Assembly (NCBI GenBank): GCA_021817025.1
Contig: JAKAWF010000184.1
Coordinates: forward strand, 1 to 6,836
Direction of reading: 5' to 3'
From: a bacterium
Lineage (GTDB): Bacteria; Chloroflexota; Dormibacteria; UBA8260; Bog-877
DNA length: 6,836 bases
The notes under the pieces were generated by a model that saw only the letters and a list, made by a program, of their open reading frames with translations, made no database searches and was not told the DNA's origin. Of this stretch, positions 1 to 5,654 are shown piece by piece. The translations under genes were made by a program, and so were the position numbers. Positions within the stretch are counted from its first letter, which is position 1. The number at the start of each line of letters is the position of its first letter.

Positions 1-314
1 AGTTCCAGGGCATCCAGTTCATGCTGGCGGACATGGCCGTGCAGCTGGAGGCCTCCCGCCAGCTGGTCCACGCTGCCTGCCGGGCCATCGACGAGAAGCA
101 GGAGGGGGTGACCCGCCTCGCCGCCATGGCCAAGCTGATGGCCTCGGACACCGCCATGCGCGTCACCACCGACGCCGTCCAGGTGCTGGGCGGATACGGC
201 TACGTGAACGAGTTTCCCCTGGAGCGGATGATGCGCGACGCCAAGATCACCCAGATCTACGAGGGCACCAACCAGATCCAGCGGGTGGTGATCGCCAAGC
301 AGCTGCTCAGCTGA
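1..314 (+). CDS. Acyl-CoA dehydrogenase, C-terminal part (5' end outside window)
   Basis: This flavoenzyme would introduce an alpha,beta double bond into an acyl-CoA thioester, passing electrons to ETF, in fatty-acid, branched-chain or related catabolism. Only the C-terminal helical domain is in the window; the reading frame is open from base 3 and ends in TGA at 312-314. The segment carries the family signature LGGYGY, then RMMRDAKITQIYEGTNQIQR. The Glu of YEGT (codon 261-263) sits where medium-chain type enzymes have their catalytic base. The protein ends shortly after, at AKQLLS, as is normal for the family. Substrate class cannot be judged from this fragment. No gene follows on this strand for about 1.7 kb, so it is probably the last gene of its unit. 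The family call is firm; the exact role is not. Confidence 0.95.
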   Translation, partial: FQGIQFMLADMAVQLEASRQLVHAACRAIDEKQEGVTRLAAMAKLMASDTAMRVTTDAVQVLGGYGYVNEFPLERMMRDAKITQIYEGTNQIQRVVIAKQLLS

Positions 315-1281
315 TCTCAACCGGTCCGAAGCCGGATCCAGCGGCCGGCAACACATAGGGATGTTGGCAGGGTTGGGAATAGGCCCGGCCGCCCGAGGTG
401 CTGAGGTCAACCCTGGCACCCCAGTCCGGGCCAGCGCGGACGTCAACTGGGGGTCCGTCGTCACCCGGAGGGGTCGCCCGGAGGTGGCCTCTGGCCCGGC
501 GCCGTGCGGATCAGTGAGGTTGGCTCGTGGCCGTCGCCTGCTCCGTCCGCTCGGAGCTCGTCGTGCCAAAGCTTCCAGAGGTACCACGACTGGCAGACAC
601 GGCCTGGATCAGCCGTCCTCCTCTGGGGCACCTGAGGACTCGACCTACTGCCCAGTACCGGGGCAGGCCACCGACCGGACGGCCGAGGCAGCCATGCCCC
701 TTTTCCCGGGGATCGACGGACCAACGGTTGTGGCGCAGGTACCTCGCCTCTCGGCCCAGCCCTCGCAACCCAGGGGCTTGGCGCCCTGATCACCCCGACC
801 ATCGGCTGGCTGCTGGCTCGGTGACGGGCAGTTCCGGCCTCGCGGTGGGTCGGTTCAGAGTGCCGCCCTTACAACGCCGGCTGCCTGAACTCGTGCCTGC
901 TCGGGCGACGTGGTCCTGCTGTTCGTGGCGGCCAGTCCAGCCCGCCGGATGATCTCCTGTGTGGCGGCCCGAACCATCGGCCGCTGGCCGCACAAAGACC
1001 GTGGTCAGCCCGGGCCCACGGCCCGGGCTGACCGGCGACGGAGCCTCATCATGCCCCAGAACCTCGGGGTCCCACCGGCCGCCGACCTTCCGCTCCGCGC
1101 CGCAAGCCCGCTCAGCGGCTCCGCTTCCGACCCGACCCTCGCCCAGACGGACTGGGAACCGGTGTCGGTCTCAGAGCCGTGGAGGGGAGCCTCTGCTCCC
1201 GCGCTGGACTCCGCCCATCCCCGTGGCTGCCTGACGGGCCTCAGGAATCTCGTTGATCGGAGGCAGGCGGAGGTTGGGGTG
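315..1281. other. Gene-poor stretch, no supported coding region
   Basis: Almost 1 kb separates the acyl-CoA dehydrogenase stop from the tetR stop. Several reading frames are open on both strands, but their translations are rich in Arg, Pro and Gly, lack recognisable motifs and mostly overlap each other, as expected for chance frames in GC-rich DNA. The only clear structure is the hairpin at 1003-1033. Short segments look faintly protein-like, for example the + frame ending at 833 with LGALITPTIGWLLAR (hydrophobic, like the end of a membrane protein) and a 40-codon minus-strand frame at 855-977. Neither has a good ribosome site or enough length to call. The stretch may be a decayed gene region. 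Confidence 0.6.
1003..1033. terminator. Strong GC hairpin, possible bidirectional terminator
   Basis: A perfect 14-bp inverted repeat (GGTCAGCCCGGGCC and its complement) encloses a 3-base CAC loop. There is no T-run on either side, so it is not a classical intrinsic terminator, but U-less hairpins of this kind are often proposed as terminators in actinobacteria. It lies about 250 bp beyond the tetR stop and about 690 bp beyond the acyl-CoA dehydrogenase stop, between converging genes. It could equally be a protein-binding palindrome or a relic of a lost gene. Confidence 0.5.
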
Positions 1282-1899
1282 CTACCAGCCGGCAAGGGTG
1301 GCCTTGACCAGGGCTTGTGCCATCCACGAGAGGAGGTCGATCGCGTGGTCGCGCGGGAGTTCGGCCATGTCGGTGGTCCAGACGACGGCGTCGGAGCCGA
1401 AGAGTGGGATGAGCGCCGCCGCGAGACGTTCGCGCGCGGCAGGCTGGACTTCGCCGGGCAAACCCTCGAGCAGTGCGGCGATCCAGCGGCCACGATTGGT
1501 CAGGGCACGCCGGGGTTTCAGGCTCTTGCGCTCGGGTCCCAGCGAGAGGCGGAGCATCGTACGTAGCTCGGTCTGGTGATCGAAGGCCCACTCCGCCGTC
1601 ACCCGCACCAGCTCTGCGGCCCTCGCTCCGAGCTCGCTGGGCGATGTGGCTGTGGGCGGCGCCCAGTCGAGGTCGGCGAGCGGGTCGTCGGCAAGCGACA
1701 TCGTCGCGTGCAGAACCACGGCATCGTTGGTTGGGAAGTAGCGGTAGGCCGTCGCCCTTGACACGCCAGCCAGTTTCGCTGCCGCCGGCACCGTCAGCGG
1801 ACGCCCGGTGCGCACCAACTCCCGGGCTGCCTCCCTCAGGAGGCGAAAGGTGCGCTCTCTCGGACCGGTAGGCGCCCCACTCTCCGGTGAGCTCTGCAT
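1282..1899 (-). CDS. TetR/AcrR-family transcriptional regulator
   Basis: This is a 205-residue ligand-responsive repressor, a usual length for TetR proteins. The N-terminal DNA-binding domain spans roughly residues 14-62; the helix-turn-helix is visible as TVPAAAKLAGVSRATAYRYF (about 36-55), with the typical AYRYFPTNDAVV end. The remaining, mostly helical two thirds would form the ligand-binding and dimerisation domain, which is not conserved enough to name the ligand. The ATG at 1899 is preceded, 5 bases away, by a perfect AAGGAGG ribosome site (complement of 1905-1911), which fixes the start. The gene is divergent from the VOC gene, 109 bp between starts, with a palindrome in the gap, so it very likely represses the VOC/luciferase-domain/cupin unit and perhaps itself. 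The stop at 1282-1284 is followed by no gene on the same strand. Confidence 0.93.
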   Translation of the reverse strand: MQSSPESGAPTGPRERTFRLLREAARELVRTGRPLTVPAAAKLAGVSRATAYRYFPTNDAVVLHATMSLADDPLADLDWAPPTATSPSELGARAAELVRVTAEWAFDHQTELRTMLRLSLGPERKSLKPRRALTNRGRWIAALLEGLPGEVQPAARERLAAALIPLFGSDAVVWTTDMAELPRDHAIDLLSWMAQALVKATLAGW

Positions 1900-1909
1900 A
1901 GCCGCCTCC

Positions 1910-1938
1910 TTGACAAGACCGATGGACGACTCTATGAT
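1910..1938 (+). promoter_or_regulatory. Sigma-70-type promoter of the VOC/luciferase-domain/cupin unit
   Basis: A perfect -35 box TTGACA (1910-1915) and a near-perfect -10 box TATGAT (1933-1938) are separated by the optimal 17 bp. Transcription would begin near 1944-1946, giving a leader of about 65 bases before the VOC start at 2009. The -35 box overlaps the ribosome site of the divergent tetR gene. A promoter this close to consensus normally needs a repressor, which fits the palindrome just downstream. On the opposite strand TATCAT (complement of 1934-1939) could serve as the tetR -10, but no convincing -35 accompanies it. Confidence 0.8.
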
Positions 1939-1945
1939 ACCGCAC

Positions 1946-1971
1946 GTCTCGCGGTGAGACTTGGAGTCTCA
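1946..1971. promoter_or_regulatory. Candidate TetR operator
   Basis: TGAGACT (1955-1961) and AGTCTCA (1965-1971) form a perfect 7+7 bp inverted repeat with a 3-bp TGG centre, 17 bp in all, the size usual for TetR-family operators. A third half-site, GTCTC at 1946-1950, faces GAGAC at 1956-1960, so half-sites recur at 10-bp steps, one helical turn. This could hold two repressor dimers on one face of DNA. The site covers the predicted start of transcription and early leader of the VOC unit, so a bound repressor should block it. Binding by the neighbouring TetR is inferred from position. Confidence 0.7.
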
Positions 1972-1995
1972 TTCGCAAAGAAGGTCACCAGCTAC

Positions 1996-2003
1996 GGAGG
2001 AGG
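1996..2003 (+). promoter_or_regulatory. Ribosome-binding site deciding the VOC start
   Basis: GGAGGAGG lies 5 bases before the ATG at 2009. The frame is open further up to a TTG at 1961, but that codon lies inside the candidate operator and has no ribosome site, so 2009 is the preferred start. Confidence 0.85.
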
Positions 2004-2008
2004 ACACC

Positions 2009-2458
2009 ATGACGGCCCATACCGAGACATCCCTAGCGACCCAGGCCCACCCGGGGTTGACCAGCATCCAACACGTCGGCCTCACGGTCCGCGATATCTC
2101 CGCCAGCGAGGCCTGGTATACGCGGGTCCTGGGCCTCGTCCGAGCCTTCGTCGAGCCGCACAGTAGCGGCAACGGGCACACCGTCGTCATGACCCGTCCC
2201 GGCACCGCGCTGTTCATGGGGCTTGACCACCACCCCGCTGCGGACCAGACACGGTTTAGCGAGCTGCGCACCGGGCTCGACCACCTGGCACTCCAGGTCG
2301 CTAGCAGGGACGAGATCGACAAGTGGGTCATCCACCTAGACGGCATGGGCGTGGAGCGTGGACCCCTGTTCGAGGCAACGGAACCGGCGCCTCGTGCTCA
2401 GGTGACGTTCCGCGACCCGGACGGCATCCCGATCGAGCTGTTCTGGCTCGGAGCGTGA
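2009..2458 (+). CDS. VOC-superfamily (glyoxalase/dioxygenase fold) protein
   Basis: This 149-residue protein carries one vicinal-oxygen-chelate domain, made of two beta-alpha-beta-beta-beta modules. The superfamily binds a divalent metal and includes glyoxalase I, extradiol dioxygenases and antibiotic-resistance proteins. The first module begins SIQHVGLTVRDISASEAWYT (His22), the second GLDHLALQV (His92), and the C-terminus holds the typical FRDPDGIPIELFW with Glu143. His22, His92 and Glu143 occupy usual metal-ligand positions; the fourth ligand is less certain, Glu49 being possible. Single-domain VOC proteins normally work as dimers. It is the first gene after the repressible promoter and ends 1 base before the next start, so the two are translationally linked. 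The reaction is unknown; detoxification or modification of a small organic compound is the simplest inference. Confidence 0.9.
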   Translation: MTAHTETSLATQAHPGLTSIQHVGLTVRDISASEAWYTRVLGLVRAFVEPHSSGNGHTVVMTRPGTALFMGLDHHPAADQTRFSELRTGLDHLALQVASRDEIDKWVIHLDGMGVERGPLFEATEPAPRAQVTFRDPDGIPIELFWLGA

Positions 2459-2459
2459 C

Positions 2460-2945
2460 ATGGACAGAGAGCCACAGCTACCGCGCAGGGCCGGCCCTCG
2501 GCCGCGCACCACCAGCGAGCTCCCCCACTCCCAACTGGACCAGCAACCAGAAGACAGCCGGCACCTCGACGCCATCCTTGCCGAGGCATCGGGCTGGCCG
2601 TCGGTGCTCGCCGGGTCATCGGCGATCGCAGGGGAGGGTGCCCGCGCACTGATGTTGGACGCCAGCGCCGCAGGGGGGCCGAAAGAGGCGTTCATAGTCG
2701 GCCACGAGTTCTGCCACGCGCATGCGCACGGTGACTTCAGCCTCCACGCCGCATTGCCGTTCCCGCTGGCCGCTGCCGCCGAGCGCTCCGGATGGGCCGA
2801 ACCCCACTACCTGGTCCCCACCGGCGAAGCGCCTGCGACCATCGTCATGCTCTATGCCCCCCGCGACCACGCCGAGCAGGAAGTGGTGCGTGGACTGGTC
2901 CGCGCATCCTATGAGTACGCCCGCAGTCAACAAGCCGCGGTGTAG
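2460..2945 (+). CDS. Luciferase-domain (PF17648-like) protein of unknown function
   Basis: The 161-residue product resembles the small actinobacterial proteins annotated as luciferase family or luciferase domain, recognised here from memory of their pattern. Visible landmarks are EAFIVGHEFCHAHAHGDFSL (about 76-95, with a His/Asp cluster), the following LPFP (about 99-102), GWAEPHYLVP (111-120) and a final SYEYA helix (about 150-154). The first 35 residues are Pro/Arg/Gln-rich and probably disordered. The name is a family label and does not show light emission or a known reaction. ATG at 2460 follows the VOC stop by 1 base; GGAG at 2450-2453, inside the VOC gene, is 6 bases upstream. This tight packing supports co-expression with the VOC gene. 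The family call is moderately sure; function is unknown. Confidence 0.75.
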   Translation: MDREPQLPRRAGPRPRTTSELPHSQLDQQPEDSRHLDAILAEASGWPSVLAGSSAIAGEGARALMLDASAAGGPKEAFIVGHEFCHAHAHGDFSLHAALPFPLAAAAERSGWAEPHYLVPTGEAPATIVMLYAPRDHAEQEVVRGLVRASYEYARSQQAAV

Positions 2946-2985
2946 CAGCAGTTTTAGGAATGTCCATCTGCCCAGGGAGGAAGCC

Positions 2986-3429
2986 ATGGCCATCTTTGTA
3001 GTGGGCCCCAACGACGGCGAGCCGTCCGGCGGCGGGCCGATCCGCTGCCGCATCATCGAGGACGGCACCCACACCCAGCACCGCCTGGGCCTCATCGAGG
3101 CGATGGTCCCGCCGACCCCGGCCAGCCCGCCTCAGCACCTTCACCGGGATCACGACGAGACCTTCATCGTGACCGAAGGTAAACTCAGATTCACCTCCGG
3201 AGCCGACAGTTTCGATGTCGAAGCAGGAACGTGCGTCACTGTCCCCGCGGGGACAGCCCACACCTTCGCCAACCCTTTCGGCCAAGCAGCCAAGTTTATC
3301 TGCACGCTCACGCCCGACCTCTATGTCGAGTACTTTCGTGATCTGAGCAAACTGCCCGTCAACGAGCAGGGGCTGCTCGACCCAGCCGACATCGGCCGAA
3401 CGATGGCGGCCTATGCCACCGAAACGTGA
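2986..3429 (+). CDS. Cupin-domain protein
   Basis: This is a 147-residue single-domain cupin, a small beta-barrel that usually binds a metal. Motif 1 is seen as HLHRDHDETFIVTEG: His51, His53 and Glu58, then Gly65, matching HxH(x)4E(x)6G. Motif 2 is GTCVTVPAGTAHTFAN: Gly81, Pro87, Gly89, His92 and Asn96, an exact G(x)5PxG(x)2H(x)3N. All four usual metal ligands (His51, His53, Glu58, His92) are kept, so an active enzyme such as a dioxygenase or isomerase is plausible, though some cupins are only binding proteins. The C-terminal tail (about 110-147) is helical and resembles quercetinase-like single cupins. ATG at 2986 has GGGAGG (2975-2980) 5 bases upstream. It follows the luciferase-domain gene by 40 bp with no visible terminator, so it most likely belongs to the same operon under the TetR-controlled promoter. 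Confidence 0.92.
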   Translation: MAIFVVGPNDGEPSGGGPIRCRIIEDGTHTQHRLGLIEAMVPPTPASPPQHLHRDHDETFIVTEGKLRFTSGADSFDVEAGTCVTVPAGTAHTFANPFGQAAKFICTLTPDLYVEYFRDLSKLPVNEQGLLDPADIGRTMAAYATET

Positions 3430-3591
3430 TCGCCACCACCGAGGCCTACCCCAACGCCAACCACGACAGCCCCCGCACGTTCGTCTGAACCGCCACTGCC
3501 GAGGAGATCCTTGTGGGTCCGGAGAGGACCGGCAGTTCTTCAGTTAATCACCAGTTACAACCGCGACACTACGCTAGTAGGGAGATAAACC

Positions 3592-4101
3592 ATGCTCAGG
3601 TTTGGAAGGCTGACTTCGGCTTTGGCAGCGGTAGGAGTTACCATCGGAGCGGCGCTCTTCATGGCGGCGCCTGCAGTTGCCGCCGCCACCAGTGGCTCTG
3701 GATACAGTGCCGCGACGCAGTATCAGGTCGAGCTTTCCTCGAACGTCCCCGGCGAAGGATTCTGGATCTGGGCAGAGCTGGGCGACAACGGTACCACTGG
3801 CAGCTACCAGGAGACCGACTGCATCCACCTAGGCGGCGGTCACGCCACCGATGCTGCCGCTCATTCCGCAGGGGATTTGTCGGGGTGGGCAGTGCTGTCT
3901 CACAGTACCCTCACGATGAACGGCGTCCAGGCCCTCGGCGGGGCGGTGACGACCAACATTTCGGTTGTGTATTCGCCAAACTCTTCCGGATATGGGCCGG
4001 TAGCTACTATGACCGTCACTGTCACCCAATCGTCCGTGCCGTTAATCTTTCCCGTCGACTTTACTTTTACCCTGCCCGCTAACGGGGAGGTCGCTCCCTA
4101 G
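3592..4101 (+). CDS. Secreted protein of unknown function
   Basis: The 169-residue product starts with a classical signal peptide: a basic n-region (Arg3, Arg6), a hydrophobic stretch from about residue 9 to 26, and a likely signal-peptidase site after APAVA, residues 26-30. The mature part, about 139 residues, is rich in Thr, Ser, Gly and alternating beta-type segments, with one Cys (Cys77) in SYQETDCIHLGGGH, and probably folds as a small beta-sandwich. I do not recognise a named family, though the GFWIWAEL and DCIHLGGG segments recall exported hypothetical proteins of actinomycetes. ATG at 3592 has AGGGAG (3579-3584) 7 bases upstream. It begins 162 bp after the cupin stop, so it may have its own promoter, but none is convincing. 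Codon use looks more A/T-tolerant than in the cupin cassette, hinting at another origin. Confidence 0.85.
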   Translation: MLRFGRLTSALAAVGVTIGAALFMAAPAVAAATSGSGYSAATQYQVELSSNVPGEGFWIWAELGDNGTTGSYQETDCIHLGGGHATDAAAHSAGDLSGWAVLSHSTLTMNGVQALGGAVTTNISVVYSPNSSGYGPVATMTVTVTQSSVPLIFPVDFTFTLPANGEVAP

Positions 4102-4238
4102 TTAGCCGGTCATCGACGTCGATGATGTCAAATCGGCAGACTCTGCCAGCACGGCGTCGAAGGCAGCGATGGTCCCTCCAACCTGGCGACGTAGCCCGAG
4201 CCGGCGGTCACCTCACCCGCCCGGATCGCGTCCAGCAC
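4102..4238 (-). pseudogene. Possible frameshifted remnant, unidentified
   Basis: On the minus strand one frame reads AIRAGEVTAGSGYVARLEG (about 4229-4173) and then loses its protein-like character, while a shifted frame continues IAAFDAVLAESADL and stops at TAA (4104-4102), next to the stop of the secreted gene. Removing one base near 4170 would join them. The first segment faintly recalls amidase N-termini, but this is weak. No start or ribosome site is visible. It may be chance. Confidence 0.2.
4111..4124. repeat. Perfect 14-bp palindrome after the secreted gene
   Basis: CATCGACGTCGATG is fully self-complementary and lies 10 bases beyond the stop at 4101. A second small symmetric element, GGCAGACTCTGCC, follows at 4135-4147. 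Either might act as a weak transcription stop or a binding site; neither has a T-run. Confidence 0.35.
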
Positions 4239-4301
4239 ACGCTGTGAACCGCCCCGGGTTTTCTAGAGGCTCTGGGTCGTTCAAAGTTCGAGCGAGTAGG
4301 C

Positions 4302-4321
4302 GAGTTCAGCTGAGTTCAGCT
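4302..4321. repeat. Tandem 10-bp direct repeat beside the IS
   Basis: GAGTTCAGCT occurs twice in direct succession, ending 21 bp before the left end of the IS630 element. It could be slippage or a relic of earlier rearrangement. Confidence 0.6.
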
Positions 4322-4342
4322 GGAGCTGCAGAGTTCCGTCTA

Positions 4343-4363
4343 TCAGTGTCCCACTTCTGAAGT
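4343..4363. repeat. Terminal inverted repeat, left end of the IS630 element
   Basis: TCAGTGTCC, then CAC, then TTCTGAAGT. The transposase stop codon (complement of TCA, 4343-4345) is made of the first three bases of the element, so the last seven codons of the gene lie inside the repeat. Confidence 0.88.
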
Positions 4364-5428
4364 AGCTACGCTAGAGCTGGCGATACTGGCGACGAACTGG
4401 TCGGCGGTCTTGACCCAGGTGAAGGGCTTGGGGCGCTCGTTGTTAGCCTTGAGGTAGACGCGGATCGCGTCCCCCAAGGCACGCACGGTGTGGTGGGAAC
4501 CCCGTCGAATCTGGCTCTGCGTGAGAAGGCCAAACCAGCGCTCGACCTGGTTGATCCACGAAGAGTAGGTCGGTGTGAAGTGCACGTGGAACCCGGAATG
4601 GCGCAACAGCCCACGGTGGACCGAAGGAGTCTTGGGGGTGCCGTAGTTGTCCAGCACCAGATGGACATCGAGGTCGGCTGGAACGTCGCGTCAATGCGCT
4701 GCAGAAAGTTGAGGAACGCGCAGCTGCGATGGCGCCGGCAAAGGTCCCCGATCACCTAGCCGCTGCCGATGTCCAGGGCGGCGAACAAGGTGGTGGTTCC
4801 GTGGCGACGGTAGTCATGGGCCTGCCGCTCACAGATCCCGGACCGCATCGGCCGCAGCGGCTGGGTGCGATCCAGCGCGTGGAGCTATGACTTCTCGCCG
4901 ATGCAGAAAACCAGCGCCGCTCCGGGGGATGCAGGTACCGCCCCACGATGTCGCGCACCTTCTCCACCAGTTGGGGATCGTTGGAGAGCTTGACGATGTC
5001 GCTGCGGTGGGGCTGGAGTCCGAAGGCGTGCCAGATGCGCAGCACGCTGGAGTCGCTGAGCCCACTGACCTCGGCCATGCTCCTGGTGGTCCAGTGGGCG
5101 GCGCCGGCTAGCTTGGTCTCCAGAGTTCGCACCACCACTCGCTCCACCTGCTCGTCGGTGATTCGCCCAAGTGCCCGGCACCGGGGCTCGTCCAAGAGAC
5201 CGGCCAGCCCCCGACTGACGTAGCGCTACCGCCACTTGCCCACCATGGCATCGCTCACCTGCAGTTGGGCCGCCGCTGCCCGGTTGCTGAACCCGTCGCC
5301 ACAGCGCGGAACGGTGTCCGCGCGCCGCGCCAGGCCGTTGGACGTACTTTTCCGGCGTCGCCAGCGCCGGAGATGGTCTCGATCATCCGGGCCGACAGCA
5401 GTTGGGGTTCGGGGCAGCCAGGGAGCAT
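4343..5428 (-). pseudogene. IS630-family transposase, broken
   Basis: The ancestral protein was a DDE transposase of roughly 360 residues. Pieces read in order are an N-terminal helix-turn-helix domain (NRAAAAQLQVSDAMVGKWR), a linker (GLAGLLDEPR, then ITDEQVERVVVRTLE), the second HTH-like part (THWSTRS-like HWTTRSMAEVSGLS, GLQPHRS), and the catalytic core (HDYRRHGTTTLFAALD, VLDNYGTPKTP, FTPTYSSWINQVERWF, ending SEVGH). Lesions are TAG at 5226-5228 after GKWR, a one-base loss near 4915-4922 after HPPER, TAG at 4885-4887 after GEKS, TAG at 4756-4758, and a frameshift near 4685-4692. The start at 5428 is uncertain, as another frameshift near 5390 is likely. The first catalytic Asp, normally in a CVDEKS-type motif, is Gly here (CIGEKS, codon 4897-4899), while the second Asp (4649-4651) and the Glu (4541-4543) remain. 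Confidence 0.9.
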
Positions 5429-5479
5429 GATCTGGCCCTCACTGTGGGGCCTGCAACGACAATCCCATTCTCCCCGATA

Positions 5480-5500
5480 ACTTCAGAATCAGGACACTGA
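5480..5500. repeat. Terminal inverted repeat, right end of the IS630 element
   Basis: Read inward on the minus strand it is TCAGTGTCC, TGA, TTCTGAAGT, differing from the left end only in the three central bases. The transposase start lies about 50 bp inside this end. Confidence 0.88.
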
Positions 5501-5501
5501 T

Positions 5502-5654
5502 GAATTCGGGCAGGCTTCCCACGACTTCGCCAATGGCAAGCCGCTAGAGCTCATCGACGACGCCGATCTATAGTATTTGGTCCACACACATGCTGGTGTT
5601 GGCGCCAAGATTGAACCTCCCGATGATTGGGAGGACCTGATGGCGCCTCGTTAG
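5502..5654 (+). pseudogene. C-terminal remnant of an Mrr-type restriction endonuclease
   Basis: Immediately right of the IS, the frame starting at 5502 reads FGQASHDFANGKPLELIDDA, meets a TAG at 5571-5573, and continues in the same frame as YLVHTHAGVGAKIEPPDDWE until TAG at 5652-5654. The FxxxAxxFAxGKPLELID pattern is the standard end of Mrr-family restriction endonuclease domains, where the stop position would hold a Leu or similar in a DLLYLL-type segment. Only this tail of about 50 codons is present; the catalytic part, with its D-(E/Q)xK residues and the conserved glutamine-lysine strand, is not seen anywhere in the window. The gene was probably split by the IS630 insertion or deleted, then lost the frame. 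Mrr proteins cut modified DNA, so this marks a lost defence gene. Confidence 0.75.

Larger units (their letters stand above)
4343..5500 (-). mobile_element. IS630-family insertion sequence, degenerate
   Basis: The element is 1158 bp, in the usual range for IS630. Its ends form 21-bp imperfect inverted repeats (4343-4363 and 5480-5500): TCAGTGTCC, three mismatches, TTCTGAAGT, so 18 of 21 positions match. IS630 elements insert at TA and duplicate it; the left flank is TA (4341-4342) and the right flank TG (5501-5502), consistent with one mutated copy. The single minus-strand transposase gene is broken. The copy is therefore ancient and cannot move by itself, though its ends might still be recognised in trans. 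The right flank is a restriction-endonuclease remnant. Confidence 0.9.

Noticed and set aside
368..415. 8-bp inverted repeat CAGGGTTG / CAACCCTG with a 32-base loop
   Set aside because: The stem is short and the loop long; expected by chance in GC-rich DNA and not placed at a gene end.
864..887. tRNA-Val-like anticodon segment (GCCGCCCTTACAA) preceded by AGAGT
   Set aside because: The bases 3' of the loop do not pair with the 5' side to make an anticodon stem, and no T-arm or acceptor stem can be formed around it.
855..977. Minus-strand 40-codon frame (MVRAATQEIIRRAGLAATNS...)
   Set aside because: The composition is plausible but it is too short, with no ribosome site and no recognisable family.
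1185..1200. Small hairpin GGGAGC-CTCT-GCTCCC downstream of tetR
   Set aside because: A 6-bp stem without a T-run about 80 bp past the stop is too weak to call a terminator.
3426..3488. 20-codon GTG frame overlapping the cupin stop
   Set aside because: It is very short, has no ribosome site of its own and no recognisable sequence; at most a relic of a lost downstream gene.
3513..4082. Long + frame beginning with GTG behind GAGGAG
   Set aside because: It overlaps the secreted-protein gene in another frame, is Arg/Gly-rich and has no motif; the signal peptide and ribosome site support the 3592 frame instead.
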